Part shown: positions 45,987 to 56,248 of the stretch, one piece after another | Layout: each line of letters opens with the position of its first letter | How positions within the stretch are numbered: position 1 is the first letter of the stretch | Source of the DNA: Triplophysa rosa | Lineage: Eukaryota > Chordata > Actinopteri > Cypriniformes > Nemacheilidae | NCBI RefSeq assembly: GCF_024868665.1 | Contig: NC_079913.1 | Span: 13,656,235 to 13,720,234 of the forward strand | Reading direction: 5' to 3' | Length of the DNA stretch: 64,000 nt | Position numbers and translations under genes: made by a program | The notes under the pieces: generated by a model | Told to the model about the DNA's origin: nothing | The model's input: the letters and a program-made list of their open reading frames with translations, nothing else | The model's database searches: none

Positions 45987-46561
45987 TGTCATGGCTCTGC
46001 TTCATTTAGTCATGTTTTTCTTGGTCCTGTAGCAGAGTCATGACAAGGTCTTTGGTTATGTGTGGAGAGAAACATATTATTGTCCTTTTCACAATAATAT
46101 GCGTTCTCTCCAGTGTCTCGTCATTGGCCCCGCTCCTCTCGTTTCCTTGTGATCTTTCCCTGAGTGTTTGATTAACCACACCTGCCCCATGTCGTTATCC
46201 CTCGTTTGTGTTCCCCTATAAATGCCCTCATGTTTCTTTGTCTTGTGCTCGTGGATTGTACTGTTTACCCGGTTTGTTATGTCGTGTTATGTGAGTACTT
46301 TGCCTTGCCCGTGTTTTTCCCTTTCTATGTTATTTGAGACGTTGTGTCGTTGTTTTCTAGTTTAGGTTTTGTTTTTACCCAGCTGTTTTTGCCCCCTCGT
46401 GGGAAGTACTTTTGTTTCTGTCTTTATATTTAGTTCAGTCCTCGTTACCCCATTGTGGGTCTTTGTTTTCTGTTTTGTTGTTTTATAAATAAATACCCTT
46501 TGTTAACCCCTTCACGTCTGCCTGCGCTTGGGTTCTTCTGCCACTCCTGCCAACCGTGACA
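45987..46561 (+). mobile_element. Gypsy-like LTR (5' LTR of a truncated element)
   Basis: Starts TGTCATGG and ends CCGTGACA. AATAAA lies near 46488-46493, followed by the GTTAACCCCTTCACG block also found (complemented) in the LTR at 14291-14849. A gag-like frame starts 33 bp after its end, so this is a 5' LTR. No 3' LTR was found downstream. Confidence 0.7.
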
Positions 46562-46593
46562 GAATCCAACAGCCATCTACTAACCCAGCAGGT

Positions 46594-46968
46594 ATGGACA
46601 GTTCCCTGCGAGCCCGCCAGACCCGGTTATTGGTCGGGCTTCGCCAGGGAGATCGGGGGGTACGGGAGTTTGCCCGTACCTTCCTGGATGCGGCGGCAGA
46701 GACGGGGTTCGGTGAGAAGGATCTTACCATAATTTTTAACAGCTGTCTCACCGAACCCCTCAAGCCCAGCGAGATGAGGATGCTGAGTCCCCTGTACTTT
46801 GGTGACATGCTCAGGTACGTGGTCAACCGGGATGAACCATGGCCCACTACGCCATCCTGGGTATCCTCTCCGCTGGCTACTGTCCCGGAAGACCTCGTCC
46901 TGGCCACCGTGACCTTGGGGGACTCAGCTCCGCCCACCTCCAGCTCCGCCGATCCATCTCCACCGTAG
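46594..46968 (+). pseudogene. Gypsy-like gag fragment
   Basis: After the LTR and a short primer-site-like stretch (GAATCCAACAGCC), a 124-codon frame starts MDSSLRARQTRLL. It contains LRQGDRGVREFARTFLDAAA (near residues 17-36), the retrotransposon Gag capsid-type helix found in fish Gypsy elements, then IIFNSCLTEPLKPSEMRML. It ends in a Pro/Ser-rich tail at a stop (46966-46968), without a zinc knuckle or protease. Pol is absent, so the element is truncated. A 198-codon antisense frame over this region is a shadow. Confidence 0.7.
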
Positions 46969-47534
46969 CTTGATGGACGAGGGGCAGGGAACTGACCTGG
47001 AATAGGCTGGAGTAGGGCGCGCGTAGCTCGAGGAGGTAATTGATGGGATAGGGTCAGTGATCGCGTCAGGCAGGCGGGAGCAATTGGTGTACGAGTGTAC
47101 GGATACAAGGTCGGAGTACTGGTGTGCGCTAATTTGGAGTTAGTGTGTGGATCGCTGTATCGCGAACGTGTGTTTGATCTGGTTTCAAGTCACTGTCCCA
47201 TCGAATATCAGGCTGCGGCTGCGTCAAGGGGGCGTAGGCTACGCAGCGGATCTTCTTTCACAACCGTGCTGTGACCCGGGCGAGGAGCCGGCCACTGCGT
47301 GGAAGCCGCGACCGGCGTAGGGTTTTTTTTGCCAGCGCGGGGAGGAGCCCAGCCAGCTGGCGACTGGGGATCATGTGTGGCTAGGCACCAGGATCGGTTA
47401 AGGAGTGTGATTGACTACGAAGCGGCAACCGGATTGAGGATTTGCGGGGGTGAGGGCTCTGGTGTGATGAGGCTGGCATACTGAGAGTTTGGCCCGCTAG
47501 AATGGTGGGGGAGATAGTGTAGTCTGGTGAGAGT

Positions 47535-48205
47535 GTTCTGTGGTGTATGACGATGGCAGGCCCCTCTTTGGAGACATCAGCATTCACCAGGACAAACCCT
47601 ATGTTGCAGACTTCCAAACTTTACGGTCTACATTTGACCTCCAGCCCCTGGCTTTCTGATGTTTTCTGCGAACACCAGTCTAAACTCAGGCCTGCTGAAA
47701 GAACATAGCACAAAACTAAAGATACAGATGATCTCAGTGACTATTAGTCATTAGTCTCCTTTCTCTGCAATTGTCCACAGTGTTAAAACCTCTAACCACA
47801 CCAGCAATATATCTGACAGACCCTTTAAAACCTTTCACTTCCTCCTCTCATCTTCAGCCACTTCCTGTTTAACGCTACTTTTCTTTTTCTTTGTGCTTAG
47901 TGAAGCTTAGTCTCTTAACTTCTCCAGCCAGCCTACTACCTTCCCCCCTTTCACCCAATTTCCTCACATCTCATACAGGCCAAAATAAACACACTCACAC
48001 CATCAATCACACTAATAATCATCTCCTAGCTACTCACTGATATTTTCCCTACTACATTTAAGCAGGCTCTGACTATTCCACTGCTTATGAAAGCTTATAA
48101 CGGACCCTTCAATTGCTGATAACTACAGACCCTCTTACTCTTCCCATTTATGGTGAAAATGCTTAAACAAGCTGCCAGTAGCGTTCCTCAGGGATCAGTG
48201 TGTGG
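47535..48205 (+). mobile_element. decayed L2-like LINE fragments (endonuclease and RT)
   Basis: The frame near 47544-47658 reads GRPLFGDISIHQDKPYVADF and ends at a stop. GDxxIHxDK with a following ADF...FDL is the C-terminal motif of the apurinic-type endonuclease of L2/CR1 LINEs. Further down, NYRP (near 48120-48131) and SSVPQGS (near 48176-48200) are LINE reverse-transcriptase landmarks on the same strand, with the sequence between them deleted. The whole is a heavily degraded LINE. Confidence 0.6.
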
Positions 48206-48520
48206 AACGTTACTTAAAAAAAGTAAGTAGTTATAGTTACTAGTTACTTCTCACAAATAGTAATTGAGTTAGTAACAGAGTTACAACATTATAAACATAA
48301 CTAATTACCAGGGAATGTAACTATTGTGTTACCTTTAAAAAATGTTCAAATATGTAAAATAACTTGGATGAACAAAATATTAAATATGTTAAATGAATGA
48401 AGTGGAAACTAAATAGAATAAATTATTTGTATAAAACGTTGTACACTAATTTAATTTTGCTCTGGGTCAATGTGAGAGACACCTATTAAATTAAATGTTT
48501 TATATATCAATATATTACAG
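48206..48520. repeat. GTTACTAGTTACTTCTC-type dispersed repeat
   Basis: ACGTTACTTAAAAAAAGTAA, TAGTTACTAGTTACTTCTCA and GTAATTGAGTTAGTAACAGA is the terminal vocabulary of a widespread fish DNA repeat. The other end was not identified. Confidence 0.4.
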
Positions 48521-48536
48521 TATTATTGTAAATATT

Positions 48537-48985
48537 ACATTTACATTTAGTCATTTAGCAGACGCTTTTATCCAAAGCGACTTACAAAGAGTTTAAGGAG
48601 CAATAAGCGATATGTCATACAGGAGCAATAATGCAACAGGTGCCAATACAAAGTTACTAGTTTCAGCAAAAGCTAGACCACTACCTGTTGAGAGAAAGAG
48701 AGAGGGTTAGTGTTTCTTTTTTCATTTGTCTGTCAAGTATTCACAAAAGAGGTGGTTTTTAAGTAGTTTTTTGAATATTGTGAGAGATGTGGTTGACCGG
48801 ACCAAATGAAGAATGTTCCGCCAGGAAGGAGTTGTGAATGAGAATGAGCGGGAAAGCGATTTACTATCCTTATGGGAAGGCAGTACAAGACGCCACTGGT
48901 TTACTGAATGCAGGGATCTTGATGGGGTGTAGGAGGATGTGAAAGTACGTCGGTGCAGATCCAGTGATAGTCCTGTAGGTCTTTT
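48537..48985 (-). mobile_element. L2-like LINE 3' end (minus)
   Basis: On plus it begins ACATTTACATTTAGTCATTT, the complement of the typical LINE tail. On minus a frame reads SLTIFKKLLKNHLF (near 48790-48750), matching the conserved C-terminus (SLxxFKxxLKTHLF) of fish L2-type ORF2. The 5' part is missing and it abuts DIRS fragment F. Confidence 0.65.
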
Positions 48986-48989
48986 ACAG

Positions 48990-49498
48990 GACGAGGTGGT
49001 GGCTGAGTCCCGTGGGAACACAGCCACCCGTGACGCAACGTCTGAATCGTCAACCGCCTGCAGTGCGGGCAGGACGTATCCACAAGGGCTGCCCCAGCGT
49101 ACGTGTCCGTCCCCCTCCTCGATGAGTGTGTTGCACCCACGAGAACAGCGGGACATGCCACACTGGAGAAATTTGCTCTTTTAGAAGTCTCGAACACATC
49201 CGAGACGACCAGGGGAAGTCGCCGCAGGAAGGGACAGTCCGCTGCACCACGTCGTAGAACCGGCAGTCTTGTAGTTGCTATCTTGTAGCAAAGTCTGTTG
49301 ATCATGAGCGAAGACTCCGAAGAACAAAAGATGAATGAATGAGGCACGCTGTCTTCCTTTTATACCCGGATATCTGGGGGCGGAGTCCGGGATGCAAATT
49401 TCATTGGCCTTTTCTAAGAAGTCGGAAGCGATTGGTTCTCAAGGACGAACCCCATCTTTCGGCTCGACACAACGTCGAGAGGCCTACAGAAAGGGAAC
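48990..49498 (-). mobile_element. DIRS fragment F: left terminal repeat and gag start
   Basis: On minus it has the left end GGGAAC junction (49498-49493), a diverged left repeat with a TATAAA-type box (TTTATA on plus, near 49359-49364), then gag MSRCSRGCNTLIEEGDGHVR from the ATG at 49156. It stops near PRDSATTS. The terminal repeat differs from the other copies at many sites (GGCCTACAGAAAGGG, CATCTTTCGGCTCGAC), so it is an older insertion or another subfamily. The rest of the element is gone. Confidence 0.8.
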
Positions 49499-49760
49499 CC
49501 AGAGTTTCCCTCATTTCAGGGTTAATATACTCAGAGTTTTCACTAAACCTCCTTTCTGAAATGGGCCCCAGGACAGCAAACACAAAGGCATTAAATAGGG
49601 AAACTACAAGGGATAATAACAATGGACAGGTGTGGGGAATCAGACACTGGCAGGAAGCTAACGAGGGGTCAAGAGACGAGACAGGAGAACACATGGCACG
49701 CCAAAACAAACAATGCCATGTGCTGTGCTGCAGAGAAGCCCACGAGTTTCTGTGCAGACA
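49499..49760. other. repeat fragments, LTR-like
   Basis: AGAGTTTCCCTCATTTCAGG to CTTTCTGAAATGGGCCCC (49501-49568) is a short dispersed fish repeat. The following stretch with GGACAGGTGTGGGGAATCAG and GAGACGAGACAGGAG resembles the complement of a Gypsy LTR but has no defined ends. Confidence 0.35.
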
Positions 49761-50334
49761 CTAGCCAGGTTTCCATCCAAAGTTGCGAATTTAGCTTATG
49801 CACAAAATTGGAATATCGCATAAAACATTTGCGAATAAGCACTGTTTCCAACCAACTAGTCAACTGTCACTTCCTAATAAACTGCCACTAAATATCATTA
49901 AGAAAAGTAAGAGGAGCCACTGAATATAAACATGTTCATATATAGTAATACTTGCGCAAGCAGACCATTACGAAACACAATAAATGCGGTGCTTTTGTGG
50001 GTGCTTTGGGAAACATAGTTGTGACAGTTCTAAGAGTTGATGACTTTGCTCAGGCATTTAAGAATGACCATAACAACATTTCTGATGCGGTGTATAACAA
50101 GATCAGTACTCTGGTTAGTCCGGTTACGCCGTGCAGTTGTGGAGGAATTTATTCGGCAAATGCATTTCCATCTCCAATTATTCGCATTAACCCTTTTTCA
50201 CAAAAATTAAAAACCACCTCAAATGAGCGTAAAAACTTTTTTGCGAATTAGGGGTTTTTAATTCGAAATTTAGCATTTCCATCACTCGTTTCGGATGTGA
50301 AACTTCAATATTCGAATAAAACCAGAGTGATGGA
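49761..50334. mobile_element. MITE-like element with ends CCAGGTTTCCATC / GATGGAAAC
   Basis: The left end CTAGCCAGGTTTCCATCC and the sequence GAGTGATGGAAAC just before DIRS D are inverted relatives. Subterminal TTGCGAATTT and AATTCGAAATT motifs are also mirrored. DIRS D begins at the right end, so the final bases of this element are lost or displaced. Confidence 0.45.
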
Positions 50335-50560
50335 AACGTCTGGTTACGTTGTGTAACCTCGGTTCCCTGATGGAGGGAACGAGACTGTTGTGTCGAACCG
50401 AGAGATGGGATTTGTCTGAGAACCTATCTCTTCCTGAGTACTCTTAGAAAAGGCCAATGAAAATTGGCTAATGAAATTTGCATGCCGGGCTCCGTCCCCG
50501 GATGTCCGGGTATAAAGAGGGAAGGCGGCTACTCATTCATTCACCTTATGGTCTGAGGAG
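50335..50560 (-). repeat. right inverted terminal repeat of DIRS D
   Basis: AACGTCTGGTTACG at the outer end, then GGTTCCCTGATGGAGGGAAC, then the shared repeat down to CATTCATTCACCTTATGG. TATAAA at 50510-50515 points inward on plus, which is antisense to the element's genes. Confidence 0.85.
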
Positions 50561-50617
50561 CCTGAAGCACCTCTCACCGACCGCTGCGAGGATGGCGCAA
50601 CAGTGTTGTGGCAAGAG

Positions 50618-50721
50618 GACACAACGTCTCGTTCCCTCCATCAGGGAACCTGAGGTTACACGTAACCAGACGTTCCCTTTCTGTCGGTCTCTCGACGTTG
50701 TGTCGAACCGACAGATGGGGT
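50618..50721 (-). repeat. internal complementary region of DIRS D
   Basis: Right-end sequence (CGTTCCCTCCATCAGGGAAC) joined through CGTTCCCTTTCTGTCGG to left-end sequence (to AGATGGGGT), on plus. It is slightly diverged but has the same layout as in A-C. Confidence 0.85.
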
Positions 50722-51449
50722 TCCTGGAAAACGCCATACACTGCAGCCTGTCACAATCTCATGCGAAGCTGACGGTGACATGGCCTGGGCGAGTCAGCCG
50801 ACAGCTACACGCGAAATTATGACCTATCCAGTGGGTAGGTAGGGGGTACCCAGAGCTTTCCTAAAGTGGGAAGCCCCCTAACCTCGGCCGTCACAGGCGG
50901 CGGCCTGATTCTCTAACATGGCGAGAAGCCGCCCGGAACCAGTAAGGCCACTGGGTAAGCATTATTCCTCACTGGGGGAGAAACGCTACAGAGGCCACTT
51001 CCTACCGATAGGGAGGAAATAGTGGAGAACCAACATGGTCTCACCATCAGGGAGAACTCATGGGAAGAAAGTGCGGCTACAGATAACCGCGAGGTGGAGG
51101 TCCACCGGGGAGGTCATGGGTTACCAAGGTGGGAACCATCATGAGGATACATCAGACGGAACCGCCCGACTGGGGGGGAGTTGCAACGTCTGGAGCACTA
51201 CGTCTGGTTAGAGCTATTGGAGCGAATAACTTAGGTAACCTGGCCCTGACTAGGGGGCAGGGCCTGCTCTGCCCAGCCGTCCCCAGTGGAAGGTGTGCTT
51301 AGTGATGGATGGAGTGCCTGTTCTTCGACCCAGGGGGAAAGAAGTGAGGCTGACGGATCCCACTGCCCCCACCGAGAGAGGGGGAAAAAGGCTCGACAGG
51401 CGTACCCCTACACGGTGCCGGTCCTACTGTTGCCCTGCAGGACGCGGGC

Positions 51450-52589
51450 TGACACGGTTCACCGGAAGTTGTAAGAACCTCGCGAAGGTATTGGGGTAGC
51501 CCAACCCGCAGCTCTGCAAGATGTCTGCGCAGAGAGGCCCCCGTGCCAAGGCCTCACGAGGAGGCGACACCCCGGTGGAGTGCCCTAACTCCTAGAGGGA
51601 CGGATATCAAGGATGGATGCTGCACTCCACATCCAGTGCGCCACGCTCTGCTTGGAGACTGCTCTCCCCTCTGCTGACCTCCGAAACAGACAAAGAGCTG
51701 TCTCGAGCTCTGAAGCCTCTGTGTGCGGTCAAGTAGAGGGCAGCTGCGCGTACTGGACACAACACGGAATGGGTTGGGTCTTCCTCCCCAGTGGGGAGCG
51801 CCTGAAGTTCACCACCTGGTCCCGAGAAGGGAGCTGGTGGGAACCTTAGGGCACGTAGCCGGGCCGTGGTCTCAGGATAACGTGAGAGTCTCCAGGCCCG
51901 AATTCTAGGCAACCCGAGGACACAGAGAATGCTTGTAGGTCCCCTACCCTCTTGAATGAGGCGAGCGTTACCAGGAGGGCCGTCTTTATCAACAGGCGAG
52001 AAAGATCGGCCTCTCCTAGGGGCTCGAAGGGGGGCCTCTGGAGGCCCTCCAGGACCACTTCGAGGTCCCAACAGGGTACGGGGCGTGGGCGAGGCGGATT
52101 CAACCATCTCACGCCCCTCAGGAACCTGGTGACCAGGTCATGCTGCCCTAGAGACTTAACAGCAACTGGGTCGTGATGTGCGGCTATAGCGGCAACATAC
52201 ACTTTCAGTGTGGAAGGGGAGAGGTTCTTCTCAAGTCTCTCCTGGAGAAAGGACAGTACGTACCTGATCGAGCATCTCTGCGGGTCTTCTCCGTGAGAAG
52301 AGCACCAAGACGAGAAGATGCACCACTTGAAGGCATACAGTATCCTAGTGGCTGGGGCCCTAGCCTGTGTGAGGGTCTCTACCACTGCCGGGGGTAGGTC
52401 GCTCAGGATCTCCTCGTCCCATCCAGGGGCCAGACATGGAGGTTCCAGAGATCTGGCCTGGGATGCCAAAACGTGCCCTTCCCCTGAGAAAGGAGGTCCT
52501 TCCTCAAGGGAATCGGCTAGAACCAAGTCCGGTTGGGCCAATAGGGCGCAACTAGTAGCACTTGATGCTCCTCTTCCCTGACCTTGCAC
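51450..52589 (-). pseudogene. DIRS D tyrosine recombinase (frameshifted)
   Basis: A 247-codon frame runs from the ATG at 52589 to 51846. It contains DEEILSDLPPAVVETLTQAR (linker), ILYAFKWCIFSSWC, STLKVYVAAIAAHHDP (SAM-like DNA-binding part, near residues 131-146) and ASFKRVGDLQAF, whose Arg is the first catalytic residue. The frame then shifts, and HVILRPRPGYVP is followed by pieces in other frames to about 51470. The last block encodes PNTFARF and then a Tyr-Asn pair displaced by one extra base near 51470. The tyrosine codon therefore survives in D, unlike in A-C, but cannot be read in phase. Confidence 0.85.
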
Positions 52590-52608
52590 AGGGTCTGTGC
52601 AATGAGGC

Positions 52609-54573
52609 TCACTGGGGGGAAGGCGTACTTCCTCTTGTCAGCTGTGCGCAAGGGCATCCGTACCAAGGGGAGCATCGGACAGGGAGTACCAAAGCGGACA
52701 ATGGGTGGAGTCCGGGGAGGCAAACAGGTCCACCTGCACCCGGCCGAACTGCTCCCATCTTCAGCGCAAGTAGCACAGCCCACAACTCTAGGCAGTTGAT
52801 ATGCCAACGCAGGCAGGGGCCCGTCCACCGCCCCGCCACTGCGTGCCCGTTGCACACAGCACCCCAGCCCTGAAGGGAGGCATCCGTCGTTACCACGACG
52901 TGCCTTGATACCTGCCCTAGGGGGACCCCTCCCGTAGGAAGGCCATAGACGACCAAGGGGTCAGGGTGCGCCAGCAGAAGGACGTGATGACCATACGCCT
53001 GCTGCCGGTGTGCCACGCTCTCCAAGGAACCCGACTCTGTAGCCAGTGTTGGAGCGGTCGCATGTGCATCAACCCGAGGGGGACCACCCCCGCCGAGGAT
53101 GCCATGTGCCCCAGGAGCCTCTGAAATTGTTTCAGGGAGACCGCTGGCTGCCTGAAGTGCTTCAGGCAGTGTAACACTGACCGGGCGTGCTCTGTAGTCA
53201 GTCGCGCTGTCATGGAGACAGAGTCGAGTTCCATACCGAGAAAGGAGATGCTCTGCGCGGGGGAGAGCTTGCTCTTTTCCCAGTTGACCTGTAGCCCCAA
53301 CCGATCTAGGTGCCGGAGCACCAGGTCCCTGTGTGTACACAACAGATCTCGCGAGTGAGCCCAGATGAGCCAGTCGTCGAGATAGTTGAGTACCCGCACA
53401 CCTTCTTCCCTGAGGGGAAGTGAGGGCGGCTTCCACGACCTTCGTGAAGACTCGTGGGGATAGGGACAGACCGAAGGGGAGGACCCTGTACTGATATGCC
53501 CGTCCCTCGAACGCGAACCGCAGGAACGGCCGGTGTCGAGGGAGGATCGAGACATGAAAGTACGCATCCTTCAGGTCGATTGCCATGAACCAGTCCTGAC
53601 ACCTGACTGACGCCAGGATGCATTTCTGCGTGACCATCCTGAAAGGCAGCTTGTGTAGGTGCCTGTTCAGAACACGCAGATCCAAGATAGGGCGCAACCC
53701 CCCGCCTTTCTTGGGGACAATGAAGTACGGGCTGTAGAACCCGCTGAACATCTCGGCCGGTGGGAAGGGCTCGATCGTTCCCTTCACCAGAAGGGAGGCG
53801 ACCTCCGCCCGAAGTACGGGGGCATCCCTGCCTCTGACTGAGGTAAAAAGGACGCCCCGGAGCTTGGGCGGACGTGTAGCGAACTGAATCGCGTAGCCGA
53901 GACGGATCGTCTTCCTCAGCCAGCCTGACAGTCTTGGAAGCTGAGACCAGGCTCCCAGAAACTGTGACAGGGGGACTAGAGGTTTGATCTGCTTCATCGC
54001 CCCCGCGGAGGGTGGTTCGATGGCTAGCAGTATGGATTCCTTGCCGGGGGAGGACCCCCGGGGAGGAGATCTGCTCTGCTGTTTTTCCTGCCTGGCGATT
54101 GTCCGGCTCGACGCACTGTCTGTCTGAGAGTGCTGAAGGCTGGTGTTTATACTCGACATTGTGCTTCGCCGTGACGCAACGTCGAGTTGCCGTCCACCGT
54201 CGACCAGAGGGTGGGAACGGCTGTGAAAACCCAGAGAGAGAGGAAACTCTTTTTGTGAGGAAGTGGGCGCTGGCCCCCCAGGGGGAACCAGCTGATGGTA
54301 GGACGGGGCAGGAACCGTCCCTATCCGACCCAGCGATGTGGTGGCTGGAATCGGGCCCGGTGGTAGTCTCAATCTCCCTGGGGTCTCTCCGTCAGGGCCG
54401 CTTCTGCTTCCGCGACGGCTGCTGACGGGGAGGCGGTTTCCTCTGTGACATCCTTTTCCCGGAGGCAGCCTGAGAAGGGGGCGCTGGAGCCGGAACCGGA
54501 GTAGAAGAGGGCCGAGGCTGCTGGGAAGCAGACGCCGCTCGGGATCTCCAAGGCCTGACGGCGGCCGAGTCAC
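52609..54573 (-). pseudogene. DIRS D RT / RNase H (long frame, internally damaged)
   Basis: A 654-codon open frame. Residues 1-170 are a Ser/Pro-rich leader. The RT fingers and palm then read FIVPKKGGGLRPILDLRVLN, MAIDLKDAYFHVSI (catalytic Asp) and YQYRVLPFGLSLSPRVFTKV. After that the frame is wrong from about 53430 to about 52910. The true sequence, with NYLDDWL at 53387-53367, lies in a neighbouring frame, and the correct frame returns at VVTTDASLQGWGAV (RNase H, first Asp). RNase H then has RWHINCLELWAVLLAL (Glu) but jumps at once to VRPGAGG, so the Asp-bearing DSTAAVAY and NQTADALS blocks present in A-C are deleted. The gene is not functional despite its length. Confidence 0.88.
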
Positions 54574-55855
54574 GGCATGGCAGAATGTGCCTGATAGCCT
54601 CCGTCTGCTTCTTCACCGTCGAGAACTGCTGAGAGAAATTCTCAACGGTGTCACCAAACAGCCCTCCCTGCGAGATGGGGGCGTCGAGAAAGCGAAACTT
54701 CTCGGCGTCCCGCATCTGCGCAAGGTTGAGCCAGAGGTGCCTCTCTTGGACCACCATGGTGGACATCGCCCGACCCAAGGCCCGTGCCGTCACCTTAGTC
54801 GCCCGTAGAGCGAGATCGGTGGCGGTATGGAGTTCCTGCATTACCGTTGGGTCGGTCTTGCCCTCGTGGAGCTCCTTCAACGCCTTGGCCTGATGGACCT
54901 GCAGGATGGCCATGGCGTGGAGGGAGGAGGCGGCCTGACCCACAGTCGTGTAAGCCTTTGACACCAGCGATGCTGAAAACTTACACGCCTTGGATGGGAG
55001 TCTAGGCCGAGCCCTCCAGGTGGCCGCTGTCTGAGGGCACATGTGCACCGCGACAGCACGCTCCACCTGGGGGATCTCGACATAGCCCCTGGCCGCCCCA
55101 CCATCGAGGGAAGTAAGGGCGACTGAGCCTTTCTGATTGGAACGAGCCGTGAGGGGCACGTTCCAAGTCTTACTCAGCTCATCATGCACCTCTGGGAAGA
55201 ACGGGACCGGCGCTGGGCGCGGCTCGGAGCCACGCTCAGACCCCAGGTACCACGTATCCAACCGCGAGCGCTGGGGTAAAGGCGGTGCTGTGCACTGCAG
55301 CCCAATGCTCGCGGCGGCCCGGAAGAGCATGGTTGACATCTCAACGTCCGCTTCTTCCTGGGCTCGACCCCCCGGGGGAGGGAGCTCCGAGGAATCATAG
55401 GGGTCGGATGCCAAGAGGTCGCCCTCCGATGCTACGATCGACATCTCATTTTCGTCACGCACTTCCGAGTACGTGGCGGAGGAACAAGACGGGGTAGGAC
55501 CGTCTTTTAAGGAATGGTCAGACGAGCGAGACGGGGCGTGAACGGTCCGTGAGCCTGTGGCTGGCGGTCTAACGTTCACGGTGATCCCCATATCACCCCC
55601 GGTGTTAACAGAAACGGGCGGCAGGGCCGTAGTCACTGCCGTCACGGATCGGGTAACAGACGAGGTGGTGGCTTTAACCAAAAAGAATACCACCACCCGA
55701 GACCGCAAAGTCTGGATAGGCATCAACCCGCAGTGCGGGCAAGATGTATCCACGAAGGCTGCCTCAGCGTGCTGGAGACCCAAACACGTGAGACAGACAT
55801 CGTGTCCATCCCCTTCCTCAATGAGCGCGTCGCACCCAAGAGAACAGAGGGACAT
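54392..55855 (-). CDS. DIRS D gag (open)
   Basis: A 487-codon frame starting MSLCSLGCDALIEEGDGHDV at 55855. The N-terminal 50 residues form a zinc-ribbon-like module: CSLGC, CLTCLGLQHA and CPHCG. An acidic, Ser-rich part follows (EDENEMSI, EEADVEMS), then a helical core with PSKACKFSASLVSKAY and LHEGKTDPTVMQELHTATDL, and a basic Gln/Arg-rich C-terminus (RKPPPRQQPSRKQKRP) suited to nucleic-acid binding. DIRS Gag is thought to package the element RNA. It overlaps the RT frame by 182 bp in another phase, which is typical for these elements. The start ATG is present, whereas in copies C and E it is TTG. This is the only intact-looking gene of the family in the window. Confidence 0.85.
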   Translation of the reverse strand: MSLCSLGCDALIEEGDGHDVCLTCLGLQHAEAAFVDTSCPHCGLMPIQTLRSRVVVFFLVKATTSSVTRSVTAVTTALPPVSVNTGGDMGITVNVRPPATGSRTVHAPSRSSDHSLKDGPTPSCSSATYSEVRDENEMSIVASEGDLLASDPYDSSELPPPGGRAQEEADVEMSTMLFRAAASIGLQCTAPPLPQRSRLDTWYLGSERGSEPRPAPVPFFPEVHDELSKTWNVPLTARSNQKGSVALTSLDGGAARGYVEIPQVERAVAVHMCPQTAATWRARPRLPSKACKFSASLVSKAYTTVGQAASSLHAMAILQVHQAKALKELHEGKTDPTVMQELHTATDLALRATKVTARALGRAMSTMVVQERHLWLNLAQMRDAEKFRFLDAPISQGGLFGDTVENFSQQFSTVKKQTEAIRHILPCRDSAAVRPWRSRAASASQQPRPSSTPVPAPAPPSQAASGKRMSQRKPPPRQQPSRKQKRP

Positions 55856-56059
55856 GCCACGCTGGAGAAATTTGCTCTTTTAGAAAAAAGGAAATATTGC
55901 TCAGACACTTCTGGAACTGCCGAGACGCCCAGGGGAAAGTCGCTGCAGGAAGGGACCGTCCGCTGCACCATGTCGTAGATTCCAGCAGGATAGGACCAGC
56001 GAAGATCTGGAAGATCAGCGAAGATCTGGAAGTGCTCATCAGATGCTTAGGCTCTGAAG

Positions 56060-56248
56060 AACAAAAGGTGAATGAATGAGCACTCCGGCTTCCCTCTTAT
56101 ACCCGGACATCCGGGGAGGAGCCCGGCATGCAAATTTCATTCGCCAATTTTCATTGGCCTTTTCTAAATACTCAGAAGATGATAGGTTCTCAAGACAAAC
56201 CCCATTCTGTCGGTTCGACACAACGTCGAGAGACCGACAGAAAGGGAA
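56060..56248 (-). repeat. left inverted terminal repeat of DIRS D
   Basis: Complement of the right repeat in the shared part. The outer end is CCGACAGAAAGGGAAA. CTTATA on plus (56096-56101) is a TATA box directed into the element. Confidence 0.85.

Larger units (their letters stand above)
50335..56248 (-). mobile_element. DIRS-type YR retrotransposon, copy D (longest open frames)
   Basis: At 5.9 kb on the minus strand, it runs left terminal repeat (56248-56060), gag (55855-54392), RT/RNase H (54573-52609), recombinase (52589-51450), non-coding region, internal complementary region (50721-50618) and right terminal repeat (50560-50335). It differs from A, B and C throughout, so it represents another lineage of the family. 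Gag is fully open, but RT has a displaced frame across the active site, RNase H has lost its central part, and the recombinase is frameshifted near its end. Confidence 0.92.

Noticed and set aside
46512..47108. A 198-codon minus-strand frame
   Set aside because: It is antisense to the LTR end and gag-like frame, whose plus-strand residues are recognisable. The minus frame has none.
19761..56248. A CRISPR-like or satellite array from the repeated GACACAACGTC blocks
   Set aside because: The repeats are the terminal and internal complementary regions of separate DIRS copies, kilobases apart, not a regular array.
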